Shown here: positions 52,334-61,820 of the stretch, piece by piece
Position numbering within the stretch: position 1 is the first letter of the stretch
Layout: each line of letters opens with the position of its first letter
DNA from: Acetobacteroides hydrogenigenes
GTDB lineage: Bacteria; Bacteroidota; Bacteroidia; Bacteroidales; ZOR0009
Length of the DNA: 64,000 nt
Direction of reading: 5' to 3'
Assembly: GCF_004340205.1 (NCBI RefSeq)
Contig: NZ_SLWB01000006.1
Span: 1-64,000, forward strand
Notes under the pieces: generated by a model
Told to the model about the DNA's origin: nothing
The model's input: the letters and a program-made list of their open reading frames with translations, nothing else
The model's database searches: none
Position numbers and translations under genes: made by a program

Positions 52334-53743
52334 ATGAGTGGCTTTTTTGGCAGCATATCTACGGACGATTGCGTGGCAGATGTATTCTACGGTACCGACT
52401 ACCATTCGCACCTAGGAACGAAAAGGGCGGGGCTAGCCTTTTTATCGAAGCAAAAGGGATTTCAGAGGTCGATTCACAGCCTAGAGGATGGGTACTTCCG
52501 CAATAAGTTCGAGAACGACATTAAGAACTTCTCGGGGAATAGCGGAATTGGGGTAATCAGCGATACCGAGGCTCAACCCATTCTGGTTAGCTCGCACCTT
52601 GGGCGCTTTGCCGTTGCAACCGTTAGTAAAATTGTAAACATTGCCGAGCTAGAGGCCTACTTCCTCGACAAGCACCACACCTTTTCGGAAACAAGCCAGG
52701 GCGCAGTTAACGCCACCGAGCTGGTTGCCATGCTAATTGCCGAAGGAACCGATTTCCTTTCGGGGATTGAAAACGTATACAACAAGGTGAAGGGCTCTTG
52801 CTCGATGCTGGTACTAACCGACCAGGGTCTTCTTGCCGCTCGCGATAAGCTGGGCCGTACGCCTATTATTATTGGTAAGAAGGAGAACGGCTTCGGTGCG
52901 GCATTCGAGACCTGCGCCTTTTCGAACCTAGGCTACGAAATCGAGAAGTACGTAGGACCGGGTGAAGTTGTACGTATCACCGCCGATGGTTACGAGCAGC
53001 TGCGTAAGCCAAACGCTAAGATGCAGGTTTGCTCGTTCCTTTGGGTTTACTACGGATATCCACCATCATTCTACGAAGGAATAAATGTTGATGAAACAAG
53101 ATACCGCTGTGGGGCTGCCCTTGCAAAGAATAATCCAGTAGAAGCCGACTTCGTTGCTGGCATTCCCGACTCGGGAATTGGTCATGCAATGGGATATAGC
53201 CATGCTACCGGAATTCCGTTGAAGCGTCCATACTCTAAGTATACGCCCACATGGCCACGCAGCTTTATGCCACAGAACCAGAACATGCGCGACCTAGTTG
53301 CCAAGATGAAGCTGATCCCCAACAAATCGGTTATCAGCGGCAAAAGGGGTATCTTCCTCGACGACTCCATTGTTCGCGGTACGCAGCTAAAGGATAACGT
53401 GGTAGACCTGCATGATGCAGGAATTAAGGAGGTAAACATGCGCATCGCCTGTCCTCCCCTAACCTACCCTTGCGAGTTCCTGAACTTCAGCAGCTCTCGC
53501 TCCAGCCTCGCCCTCGCTACTCACCGCGCTGTACGCGACCTCGAAAACCGCGAAGGCGTAGATATGAAGGAGTATTCCGACTGCAACAGCGAGAAGTATG
53601 CTGCCATGGTCGATAAGATTAGGGAGGAGCTTGGCCTAACCACCCTAACCTTCCAAAATCTCGACGACCTCGTAGAGGCAATCGGCCTTCCCAAGGAGAA
53701 ACTCTGCACGCACTGTTGGGATGGATCGAGCTACTTCGAGTAG
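52334..53743 (+). CDS. PurF-like amidophosphoribosyltransferase homologue lacking the catalytic cysteine
   Basis: This 469-residue protein has the PurF domain order: a class II glutaminase-like half, then a phosphoribosyltransferase half. The PRPP loop LDDSIVRGT (342-350) is intact, as are four Cys at the positions of the Bacillus-type Fe-S ligands (C233, C380, C458, C461). The N-terminus is MSGFFG: the nucleophile Cys expected after Met1 is Ser. The glutaminase motifs HRGQ and NGxL are also altered (SHLGTK, and no NGxL). It may use free ammonia or do something else; a canonical purF probably exists elsewhere. I chose the ATG at 52334; a reading from 52247 would put 29 residues before the conserved start. 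Confidence 0.85.
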   Translation: MSGFFGSISTDDCVADVFYGTDYHSHLGTKRAGLAFLSKQKGFQRSIHSLEDGYFRNKFENDIKNFSGNSGIGVISDTEAQPILVSSHLGRFAVATVSKIVNIAELEAYFLDKHHTFSETSQGAVNATELVAMLIAEGTDFLSGIENVYNKVKGSCSMLVLTDQGLLAARDKLGRTPIIIGKKENGFGAAFETCAFSNLGYEIEKYVGPGEVVRITADGYEQLRKPNAKMQVCSFLWVYYGYPPSFYEGINVDETRYRCGAALAKNNPVEADFVAGIPDSGIGHAMGYSHATGIPLKRPYSKYTPTWPRSFMPQNQNMRDLVAKMKLIPNKSVISGKRGIFLDDSIVRGTQLKDNVVDLHDAGIKEVNMRIACPPLTYPCEFLNFSSSRSSLALATHRAVRDLENREGVDMKEYSDCNSEKYAAMVDKIREELGLTTLTFQNLDDLVEAIGLPKEKLCTHCWDGSSYFE

Positions 53744-53768
53744 AAAAACCAACACGCCATATAAGAAG

Positions 53769-53798
53769 AATCCTGCCTATTGCAGGATTTTTTTTTGC
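53769..53798 (+). terminator. Terminator of the PurF-like gene
   Basis: AATCCTGC pairs with GCAGGATT, followed by a run of T. Confidence 0.85.
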
Positions 53799-53944
53799 CC
53801 TTTGACTTCTATTTCGAGACCATCGTAACCAGTGGATCAAAAATAATTTTTAAAATATTTCAAATAAAAACGTATCAAAACCCCCATTTTTTAGTATTGT
53901 TTTAATATTTTTAGTACAGTATACATCTAATCACTCGTATAGGC

Positions 53945-55348
53945 ATGGCAAAGAATAAAAAAAAGAAAGCGAATGCGCAGCAGCATAAGCCGACTGCTAA
54001 GGATGTTTTCAAGAAGCAGGAGAATGAGTATCGGAAAGGGCTAACGGAATTTCTACAACGAATAAATCTGCTGGCCCCCTTTAACCGCCTTCCTAATAGT
54101 GTGGTCAACAGCATGATAAAGGTTCGAATATCCTCCGTAAGGATAGAACCATTGGGTAAAGACAAGCTTAGCAAAGAGGATTCAGGATACATGAAGAACT
54201 ATCTTTCTTACGTTCTACAGCTGGATCACAAAACGCCCTACCCTAATGGTTCTGCTGTAACAAACAAAGAGTTTATCATTTACCTGATGACCTTACACCT
54301 CCACATCAGCTCGTATCTCGAGAAGATCAATGACGAGGAAGCAAGGAGGGCGTTTAGCGAAATGATCAGCTTTACGGAGGAGCAATGGGACAGCGTATTT
54401 AGCACGCTTCAGTACCACATAAACTTTTCGTCATCGTGGATGTCCAACCCCATCGATGGGTATGTCGAATACGAATCCTTTGAATTCGACGTCAAGAATA
54501 ACGATAAAAAAACGATTTACGACTCGTGGTGCTCTCCAGTAGTTATCTACTACAAAACCATAGCGCCCAACCGAAAGCATGTGGTTATCGATGGAAAAAA
54601 AAGGGAGGTGTTCGAGATGGCCTACGCTTCGCTTGAAGGCGAGCTAAAGTGGTGCGCCATTCCTCCAAAGTTCCTCAAAAAAGTTGGCGATACACCTGTT
54701 CGCGTATTCATCCAAAAGCACGCGCTTAACCGGATGAACGAGCGCTTGGACTACATCCTTAATGAAATGCAGTTCTACTTTTCGGCAAAATCGGTGATAG
54801 AAACAACCAAGGTAAAGCACATAAGCGACGACAGATACCTCATCCCCGTTCTTTTCTACAACCGAAAGTTGGGCTACCTTGTAGCCCACTACGTAGACTC
54901 CATTCTGGTGGTAACCACCTTCCTATTTATAACGCAGGAGGGAACGCCGGAAGGAATGCTTCTGAACAAGCTAACCGGCTTTAAGAAGCTCGACAAGAAG
55001 TACCTTTGCATCGACAAGCTGAGCACCTTTATCAACTCCGACATCGCTTCAAAACCCGAGTTGGTTAAGCTGCTTGAGGATGCCAAGCTTGGACACCTTG
55101 TTGATCTTTACGAAGAAATCAAGTGCGTATGCCTCGATCGGGAGGCGAGCCTGCACGATCCGTCGTTCATCCTAGAGTACATCCAGAAGAAGCAGGAGGA
55201 GGAGCAGCTCAGCCTTACCGAGCAGCAGGAGATAGAACAAGCAAAAGAGGTGTCGCTTACTCCAATACCAATTCAAATGGAGGAGCAACCTATGCTGCTA
55301 CCACTTGCAAGCAAGCAGGCGCAAATACCCGGACAACAGCTGGTCTAA
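53945..55348 (+). CDS. Protein of unknown function
   Basis: This 467-residue soluble protein starts with a lysine-rich tail (MAKNKKKKANAQQHKP) and ends in a Gln/Glu-rich, probably disordered region (from about 415). The middle has helical parts (about 20-165) and an alpha/beta part (about 170-370) that includes VFIQKHALNRMNERLDY. That short stretch recalls the His-x-x-x-Arg-x-x-x-Arg helix of small RelE/BrnT-like folds, but the match is too weak to assign. No signal peptide or membrane helix is present. It stands alone between gene-poor spacers, a setting that fits an accessory gene. Confidence 0.65.
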   Translation: MAKNKKKKANAQQHKPTAKDVFKKQENEYRKGLTEFLQRINLLAPFNRLPNSVVNSMIKVRISSVRIEPLGKDKLSKEDSGYMKNYLSYVLQLDHKTPYPNGSAVTNKEFIIYLMTLHLHISSYLEKINDEEARRAFSEMISFTEEQWDSVFSTLQYHINFSSSWMSNPIDGYVEYESFEFDVKNNDKKTIYDSWCSPVVIYYKTIAPNRKHVVIDGKKREVFEMAYASLEGELKWCAIPPKFLKKVGDTPVRVFIQKHALNRMNERLDYILNEMQFYFSAKSVIETTKVKHISDDRYLIPVLFYNRKLGYLVAHYVDSILVVTTFLFITQEGTPEGMLLNKLTGFKKLDKKYLCIDKLSTFINSDIASKPELVKLLEDAKLGHLVDLYEEIKCVCLDREASLHDPSFILEYIQKKQEEEQLSLTEQQEIEQAKEVSLTPIPIQMEEQPMLLPLASKQAQIPGQQLV

Positions 55349-55801
55349 TTGTGGTTGTATCTCGTCTATCTTTGTATTGGGGAGGGTATAATGTCTATTA
55401 GAATAAGACGATCAGATACCAAATAACCTATAGACGGCAGGAAAACATTATGCTATCAGGAAACATTTCTCCGTAAACACCATGGCGTAGCTGGAGGCGT
55501 AAAGCCGACATCCCGCCAACGGGGTCAACGGGGCATACCAGGCAGGCACGAATTCTGTTCGAGCGAGCGGAGCTACCACAACGCCAATCAGGATAGTAAC
55601 ACTGAAAGGACTAGAAGCTAATTTGAAGTGATAATGCCCCTCCCGCGACCGAGCGAGTTAATTCGTGCCAAGACTTTTTGGTTCTTTTTGGTCTTCAAAA
55701 AGAACAGAAAAAGAATATACGTACACCTCTTGAATTAGAACATACGAGTGACCAGTGCAAAGTGATGTACATTCGATAGCATCTAAAAAGCGAAAGATCA
55801 G
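55349..55801. other. Gene-free region with a hairpin
   Basis: This is 450 bp without a gene. A perfect 9-bp stem, GTTCTTTTT (55681-55689) and AAAAAGAAC (55697-55705), has a 7-base loop. GC-rich patches with GAGCGAGCGGAGC near 55560 look like dispersed intergenic repeats. Confidence 0.45.
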
Positions 55802-58800
55802 TTAGTCTAGTTCCACCACCCCATCGTGGTCGAAGTACCAGATGTAGCCCTTTACGTTGGGATAGCCCATCTTACGTAGCGTGTTGATGTAGCCGAAAAC
55901 CTGGTAGCGGTGCTTGGGGTCTTCCACCTCGCCAAACTTAAAGTCTACCACAACGGTTTCGTTGTTGCCCATCATCACGCGGTCGGGACGGCGAACCCGG
56001 TACTCCTCGCCGGGGAGGATAATATCTCCTTCGGCTACTATGGCATGCTTTCCGCTGAACCATTCGGCAATGGTGGGGTTGGCGAGCTTGCCAAGAACCT
56101 GTTTCTTTATAGACTCCTGCTCGTCCACCACCATAAGCCCCTCCTCAACCAATGCATCAAGAGCAGAATCAACATCATCTTGGGTATTAATCAGGGAGAA
56201 CAGACGGTGCATCAGCAGCCCTTTCTTTAGGTTTCCGCTCCCCTCTGCCAGCGTGGTGGAGTAGCTCTGCTTAATCTTCGAGAGCGGCTTACCGATTCGA
56301 TAGGTAGTAAGCGAAAGGGTATTGCCGCGATTCTCCTTTACGGATGCTCCCGCTCCACTTCCCTTTTCGCCAAAGGTGATGATGGATGGCTCCTCGCCCT
56401 CGGCTGGCTCCACAATCGTTGCGCTGGGGATCGAAACAGCAGCGTCGAAGAGTAAGGTTCCTATGTGCTCCTTCCTATTTACCCTTAATGGGATGTACAA
56501 GTACAGTTCCTGCTCGGCACGGGTAAGCGCAACGTAGGCAAGGTTGATGTTGTCGATGTAGCTCTGCTGCTGCTCCTCGTTGGCTTCCTTGGCAAAGGCG
56601 CTCTTTTTCAACGACGAGCCGTACTCTACTGGGATTGCTTCTAGTTTATCGCCATCTATGGCAACAGGTTCGCCGTCTACCCATAGCGTTGTCTTGCGGC
56701 TACCGGTTGCCGGCTCGTAATCCCAGTTAAAAAATGGAATTAGGACAACCTTATACTGTAGCCCCTTCGACTTGTGCACGGTCATAATGGTAATTGCCTC
56801 CTCCTGATTGGGCAGATAGAGCTCTGTACGCAAGCCGCGCTCGTCCCACCACTCCACAAACGAGGTTGCATCCGACACCTTTTGGGTGGCGAAGCCCAGC
56901 ACCACATCGGCAAAGCCCCCAATAAAGGGCAGCTCGTCCACAATTTCGTTTAGGCGATACTCGGAGATGATGCACTCTACCGCTTCGGGCAGCGGAAGGT
57001 TGGCTATGCGATCGATTAGCGCCGTTACACGTTCGCTGACTGCATTCTCGAAGTAGCCGTGAGCAATGGGCAAATCCTTTTCCAGCTTCTCGATGTAGGA
57101 AACCAGCGCTGCGCTAATCGCATCGGCAGGGTTGATGGAAAGGCGAAGTATGGAAACGATAAGGTTTACCGCATTCGACGACGAAAGGTAAAGCGCACCT
57201 TGCGAGATGAAGCTAAAGCGGTTGGCCCTTTCGGGTTCCGAGGCATTACGGGCTTCTAGCAGCGCCTCGGCTACCATTTGCCCCTCGCTTTGCCTACGAA
57301 CGAGTACGGCAATATCCGATGGATTGTAGCGCTGCACATCCTGCAGCTCGGAGATTCGTTCCACCAGCTTCTGCATCACCAATTGCGCCCGCTCGGAGGA
57401 GTTCAACTCATTCGCTGAGCCATCGGGCAAAACGGAATCGCCATTAACCTTTTCGATATGGATATATCCGCCGCGCTTGCTCTCGACATTGAGAACATTT
57501 TGGGAAACGTCTTCGTAAACCTTGCCGATCTCGTTGTTATCAATTCCCTCTGCCGCCATCTTATCCTGTAAGGCAGTAGCCATAATGGGAAACACCGCGT
57601 TGTTGAACTCCACCACGTTGCGCTTGCTGCGGAAGTTGGTGTCGAGCGATATCTTTTCGGGTTTAAAATCCTCAATCACGCTAATGCCCAACGTACGCCA
57701 ATCGCCGTTACGCCAGCGGTAGATGTTCTGCTTCACGTCGCCCACCACCATGGCGTACCCTCCCTCGCCAATGCTGTTCTCCAACAATGGTTTGAAGTTG
57801 GCGTACTGCTGCTTGGAGGTGTCCTGGAATTCATCAATAAGGTACGAGCCGAAACGGTTGCCCATTTTCTCGTAGATAAAGGGCGCATCGCTCCCCTCAA
57901 TCAGCTTGTTGATGATATGGTTGGTGTCCGATATCAGCAATAGGTTATCCTCCGATGCCAGCTCGCGCACCTGACGATCGATGTCGGCAAGCACGCCCAG
58001 CGTTCGGAAGTTTTTGATGGCGACAGCGTAGGTGTTACGCTCGCGCTCTATATAGTCTAGTATTTTTCCTAAAAGAGGATTTAGCTGGCTGTAAACCGCG
58101 TCGGTCATCTTAGGCTTCGATTTGCCCATCCACTTGTCGGGGTTGTTAAGGGCATCGGTAGCCGATTTATAGGACGATGGCACAACACCCTCCATCGCCT
58201 TAAAGAAGATGGTGGCAAAGCTGCGGCTGCCACCGGGGATATCCTCCAGCTTTATGCCGTTGTTTTCGAGGTAGCGAACGGCACTAGCGCCTGTCTCCTT
58301 GTACTCCTGCTCGGCTTCCTTGCTCTTGGCAACCAGCTTGCGGTAGTAGCCATCGAGAAACTCCTTGTTCCCAATCTTCTCGAAGAACGATTCGGGCTGC
58401 TGGCGGAAGTCCTCGCGCATCAGCTGCTGACCGAGGTCGGTAAGGATGCCCGAAAGCTCCCAGCTATCGCCCTCGTTAAGACGTTCCTCCACCAAATCGA
58501 AAAGCCAGCGCTGCAGCTGCTCGTCCTCGTGCAGGTTCTCCAAAACCTTATCAACGGCCAACGAGAGCACCCTGTCGCTATCCAGCTCCAGCGCATAGCC
58601 CGGCTGGATGTTGAGCTCGCGAACAAAGTTGCGCACTACCTTCTGGAAGAACTTGTCGATGGTAGAGATGGCGAAGTTGGAGTAGTCGTGCAGAATGCTG
58701 GTGAGCACCAGCTGCGCCCGCCGGCTCACCTCCTTTTCGTACTCTATGCGAGCGCTATCATCATCCCAAAGCGTTTGCTGCTGCCCCTGCTCACCTTTTA

Positions 58801-59044
58801 GCATATCAACAAGTACGGAAAGGTAGTTGGGCTCACGGCCTTCGCCACGGCGGTACTTCGCAAGGGCGTGCAACTCCTCGATGATGCGCGTCTTCATCTC
58901 CTCGGTTGCCTTGTTGGTAAATGTTACCGCCAGTATGGCTCGGTACTCCATCGGGCGACGAATAATTTGGAGGATATACTCGCGGGCTAGGGTGTAGGTT
59001 TTTCCCGATCCTGCTGAGGCGTTGTAGACTATGAGCTTCGACAT
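55802..59044 (-). CDS. AddA/RecB-type helicase-nuclease
   Basis: This large DNA-repair protein (1080 aa) combines a UvrD-type SF1 helicase with a C-terminal PD-(D/E)XK nuclease. Walker A is NASAGSGKTY at about 8-17, motif Ia is VTFTNKATEEM near 40, motif II is LIDEFQDTS, and motif V/VI elements are TVHKSKGLQYKVV and AYVALTRAEQELYLY. The nuclease part near 1015-1050 shows RVRRPDRVMM and VVVDFKFGE, with Asp and Lys of the catalytic site. In Bacteroidetes the partner AddB usually lies next door; it is not in the adjacent positions here. Confidence 0.9.
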   Translation of the reverse strand: MSKLIVYNASAGSGKTYTLAREYILQIIRRPMEYRAILAVTFTNKATEEMKTRIIEELHALAKYRRGEGREPNYLSVLVDMLKGEQGQQQTLWDDDSARIEYEKEVSRRAQLVLTSILHDYSNFAISTIDKFFQKVVRNFVRELNIQPGYALELDSDRVLSLAVDKVLENLHEDEQLQRWLFDLVEERLNEGDSWELSGILTDLGQQLMREDFRQQPESFFEKIGNKEFLDGYYRKLVAKSKEAEQEYKETGASAVRYLENNGIKLEDIPGGSRSFATIFFKAMEGVVPSSYKSATDALNNPDKWMGKSKPKMTDAVYSQLNPLLGKILDYIERERNTYAVAIKNFRTLGVLADIDRQVRELASEDNLLLISDTNHIINKLIEGSDAPFIYEKMGNRFGSYLIDEFQDTSKQQYANFKPLLENSIGEGGYAMVVGDVKQNIYRWRNGDWRTLGISVIEDFKPEKISLDTNFRSKRNVVEFNNAVFPIMATALQDKMAAEGIDNNEIGKVYEDVSQNVLNVESKRGGYIHIEKVNGDSVLPDGSANELNSSERAQLVMQKLVERISELQDVQRYNPSDIAVLVRRQSEGQMVAEALLEARNASEPERANRFSFISQGALYLSSSNAVNLIVSILRLSINPADAISAALVSYIEKLEKDLPIAHGYFENAVSERVTALIDRIANLPLPEAVECIISEYRLNEIVDELPFIGGFADVVLGFATQKVSDATSFVEWWDERGLRTELYLPNQEEAITIMTVHKSKGLQYKVVLIPFFNWDYEPATGSRKTTLWVDGEPVAIDGDKLEAIPVEYGSSLKKSAFAKEANEEQQQSYIDNINLAYVALTRAEQELYLYIPLRVNRKEHIGTLLFDAAVSIPSATIVEPAEGEEPSIITFGEKGSGAGASVKENRGNTLSLTTYRIGKPLSKIKQSYSTTLAEGSGNLKKGLLMHRLFSLINTQDDVDSALDALVEEGLMVVDEQESIKKQVLGKLANPTIAEWFSGKHAIVAEGDIILPGEEYRVRRPDRVMMGNNETVVVDFKFGEVEDPKHRYQVFGYINTLRKMGYPNVKGYIWYFDHDGVVELD

Positions 59045-59156
59045 ACTTGTTGGCTATAGGTTTTCGAATAGGATTTAAAGATAGCAAAATAGACTTTAGA
59101 TAATCGATGTTAGATTTTAGACTCTCTAATTACAAAAGGCATAAAATATTCCTTTG

Positions 59157-59173
59157 CACCCTTTGTGATAACC
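59157..59173 (+). repeat. Left direct repeat flanking the TonB-domain gene
   Basis: The 17-bp sequence CACCCTTTGTGATAACC also occurs at 60102-60118. A weaker match extends left of both copies for some 80 bp and includes TTAAAGATAGC and TAGATTTTAGAC. Confidence 0.8.
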
Positions 59174-59266
59174 ATTAAGAGCCTAATGAAAATAATTATT
59201 TCGAGAAAAAGGTTGAAGGAGTCAACACTTTTTTCGTCCATCTATTGCACAAACCGGTAAACATCC

Positions 59267-59274
59267 TATATTTG
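59267..59274 (+). promoter_or_regulatory. -7 promoter box TATATTTG for the TonB-domain gene
   Basis: A perfect TAnnTTTG match lies 27 bases before the ATG at 59302. It rules out an in-frame ATG at 59245. Confidence 0.6.
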
Positions 59275-59301
59275 CTTAAATTCTTTAAACAAATATCAAT
59301 A

Positions 59302-60036
59302 ATGAAAAACCTACTGACCTTAACCTTTGCACTTTTGTCCTTTGTATCGTATGGACAAGACACCACCTACTACGATTTGAAAAACAGAAAAGTTAAATCG
59401 CTCAATGAAGCGCATTACTATTCCGTTTCACTGAAATCAGATAATAATAGGCAACAAAACAAAAAGACTTACTTTAAATCTAGCAAAATTCGTTCAGAAA
59501 AAAGATCAGACAAAAAGGCCTCTTACTATGCCGAATGGTATGAAAATGGGCAACTTCGCAGAGCAGACACCACCAATAGCAAAGGAGATTTCAACGGACA
59601 AGTATTATCCTATTGGGAGAATGGCGTATTGAAACGTAATGATTTTTTCAAAAAAGGAAAGCTTATAAAGGGCTCTTGCTACGATAAAGAAGGCAAAGAG
59701 ATAGAACACTACGACTACGAAGTTATGCCTTGTTTTCCAGGGGGGAAAGATATGTTGATGAAGTATCTGGCATCTGAGACAAAATATCCTAACATCTGTG
59801 TAGAACGAGGAATCCAAGGAACAGTATACGTTACTTTTACTATAAATACAGAAGGATATGTTTCCGATATAAAAATAGACAAATGCGTTGACCCCTCACT
59901 TGATGCTGAAGCCCTAAGGGTTGCCTACAAAATGCCGAAATGGAATCCAGGTCTATTTGAAGGCGAACCAGTAAACGTTCAATACACTATGCCAATAAAA
60001 TTTTCTTTACAGAACTCTACAACCTATATGAGATAG
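59302..60036 (+). CDS. TonB C-terminal-domain protein with MORN-like repeats
   Basis: The exported protein has 244 residues. The signal peptide is MKNLLTLTFALLSFVSYGQ. A short MORN-like block follows (EWYENGQLRRADT, GQVLSYWENGVLKRNDFFKKGKL in parts). The last 90 residues are a TonB C-terminal domain (FPGG..., ERGIQGTVYVTFTINTEGYVSDIKI in parts, MPKWNPGLFEGEPVNVQYTMPIKF in parts). No membrane anchor is present beyond the signal, so it cannot act like a classic TonB and may instead be periplasmic or envelope-bound. It is a lone plus-strand gene between two minus-strand genes and flanked by direct repeats. Confidence 0.82.
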   Translation: MKNLLTLTFALLSFVSYGQDTTYYDLKNRKVKSLNEAHYYSVSLKSDNNRQQNKKTYFKSSKIRSEKRSDKKASYYAEWYENGQLRRADTTNSKGDFNGQVLSYWENGVLKRNDFFKKGKLIKGSCYDKEGKEIEHYDYEVMPCFPGGKDMLMKYLASETKYPNICVERGIQGTVYVTFTINTEGYVSDIKIDKCVDPSLDAEALRVAYKMPKWNPGLFEGEPVNVQYTMPIKFSLQNSTTYMR

Positions 60037-60101
60037 AACTTAAAGATAGCTATTTAGATTTTAGACACCCTTAAACACAATGGGTTAAAGTATTTTCCTT
60101 A

Positions 60102-60118
60102 CACCCTTTGTGATAACC
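60102..60118 (+). repeat. Right direct repeat flanking the TonB-domain gene
   Basis: This is identical over 17 bp to 59157-59173. Downstream it continues into a series of TTTGTGATA/CTCTGTG motifs (to about 60175). Confidence 0.8.
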
Positions 60119-60182
60119 TTTGAGAATTTTGTGATACCCCCCCTGTGATCTCTGTGCCTCGGAGTCTCTGTGTTGAAAGAGA

Positions 60183-61325
60183 CTAAAACCCATGCAAATT
60201 AATATCGTCGGTATAGGTGAAGTTTACCCACCTGCCCATCTTCTTTTGGATTACCTTGAAGTGGTGCCTATCCTCCTCGCACACCAAGGAGATGGCGGTT
60301 CCGGGGGCTTCGGCACGTCCGGTACGCCCAATACGGTGGATGTAGTCCTTTGGCGAGCGGGGCAGCTCGTAGTTAATCACGTAGGGAAGGAATTCGATGT
60401 CGATACCGCGCGAGGCAAGGTCGGTAGCCACCAATGCGGTAATGCGTCCCGCCTTGAAGTCGGCTAAAGCCTGCGTTCGGGCGCCCTGGCTCTTCTTGCC
60501 ATGCAGCGCAGCCGCCTTAATACCGTTCTGCCGTAGCTTTACAACTACCGCGTCGGCACGAATGGTTTCGGAGACGAAGATGAGCACCTGCTCCATGTTC
60601 TCTTGATCAATAAGGTAACGGAGCAGCGGTCCTTTTCGCTCGGGTGTTACGTAGTAGGCCAGCTGGGTGATGTTGTCGAGGTTTTGCTCCTCAGCCTCCA
60701 CCTTTACCACAACAGGATCGTGCAGCAGAATATCGTTGAGCATGGTAACATCCTTGCTTAGCGTTGCCGAGAAGAGCAGGTTCTGACGCTTAACAGGCAA
60801 CAGCTTAAAGATGTCGGCCATCTCATCACGAAAGCCAAGGTTGAGCATCTTATCTGCCTCGTCGAGCACCAACATCTGCACCTCTGATAGGCTTACCGCA
60901 TTCGAATCTACCAAGTCGAGTAGACGGCCTGGTGTTGCTACCAGTATCTCCACCCCCTGCATCTTTATCATCTGCGGGTTGATGGATACACCACCGTATA
61001 CAGCCAAACTCTTGATACGCTCGGGGAGTCCATCGCCAAAGAGGCGAAACACCTCCTCCACCTGAATAGCCAACTCGCGAGTAGGCACCAGCACCAGCGT
61101 ACGAACATGACGGTTCTTTGATGGTGCAGTCCTTCGCATCATCTCCAGAATGGGAAGAACGAAACTGGCCGTTTTCCCTGAACCCGTTTGGGCGATACCC
61201 AGCATATCTCGTCCCTGCAGCACAACAGGGATTGCCTGTTTCTGAATGGGGTAAGTTTTTGAGTAGTTCTGCTGAGCTAGCGCTTTGAGCAATGGTTCGG
61301 ATAGTCCGAGGGAGGTAAAGGGCAT
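60183..61325 (-). CDS. DEAD-box RNA helicase, RhlE-like
   Basis: This cytoplasmic ATP-dependent RNA helicase has 380 residues. Motifs are in order: Q-motif region FTSLGLSEPLLKAL...YSKTYPIQKQAIP, Walker A AQTGSGKT, PTRELAIQ, GGVSINPQ, TPGRLLDL, DEAD (VLDEADKML), SAT (LFSATL), then helicase C with ATDLASRGID and HRIGRTGRAE. It ends soon after the core, without the long basic tail of many RhlE proteins, though the family assignment remains the best match. A -7 box lies at 61368-61375. Confidence 0.92.
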   Translation of the reverse strand: MPFTSLGLSEPLLKALAQQNYSKTYPIQKQAIPVVLQGRDMLGIAQTGSGKTASFVLPILEMMRRTAPSKNRHVRTLVLVPTRELAIQVEEVFRLFGDGLPERIKSLAVYGGVSINPQMIKMQGVEILVATPGRLLDLVDSNAVSLSEVQMLVLDEADKMLNLGFRDEMADIFKLLPVKRQNLLFSATLSKDVTMLNDILLHDPVVVKVEAEEQNLDNITQLAYYVTPERKGPLLRYLIDQENMEQVLIFVSETIRADAVVVKLRQNGIKAAALHGKKSQGARTQALADFKAGRITALVATDLASRGIDIEFLPYVINYELPRSPKDYIHRIGRTGRAEAPGTAISLVCEEDRHHFKVIQKKMGRWVNFTYTDDINLHGF

Positions 61326-61367
61326 ATATGAGCTTTTAAATGAGATTGTGCCAAACTAAACGGCTGG

Positions 61368-61375
61368 CAAATATA
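61368..61375 (-). promoter_or_regulatory. -7 promoter box TATATTTG for the RhlE-type helicase
   Basis: A perfect TAnnTTTG match on the minus strand, 42 bases upstream of the start codon. Confidence 0.6.
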
Positions 61376-61486
61376 GCAATCCCATATAATAAATAAGAAG
61401 TTAAACGAAAGAGATGGAGTTAGACGAAGTTAAAGAAATGCATATCAATATCGTTTAGATATGCACATCGCTCAATCAAGGCTGTC

Positions 61487-61513
61487 ATGCCGGGCTTGTC
61501 CTTGTCCCGGCAT
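61487..61513. repeat. Single palindromic element
   Basis: ATGCCGGG and CCCGGCAT flank an 11-base centre. It looks like a dispersed palindrome; no T-run makes it a terminator. The rest of the 490-bp spacer holds only the two promoter boxes. Confidence 0.6.
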
Positions 61514-61728
61514 CTAAATTAGAATCCAATAGATTCTAAAAATTTTGGAAGATTTCTCAGATTAACTACGCTTCGCTCGGTTCCGTAACAAGCACAAGAT
61601 GATACTCCGAGGGGAACTTTCACCTTATGTAAACAACATCGAAATACATATTATCAAAACACATCGTATTTTTTGTGAAGCACTTTGACACCTTTGAAGT
61701 TAAGTCATCTCAAACAGTATTTTATTTA

Positions 61729-61736
61729 TATCTTTG
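61729..61736 (+). promoter_or_regulatory. -7 promoter box TATCTTTG for the transglutaminase-like gene
   Basis: A perfect TAnnTTTG match lies 84 bases before the ATG at 61821. Confidence 0.6.
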
Positions 61737-61820
61737 GCCACAACCACTCGTAAATGCGCACTTTACTAATGGGTAAGGATACGCAGCTAACTACTAATAT
61801 TACTCAAACACTTATTTCGA

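Noticed and set aside
59245-59301. Upstream in-frame extension of the TonB-domain protein
   Set aside because: It would start before the promoter box at 59267-59274 and would hide the signal peptide.
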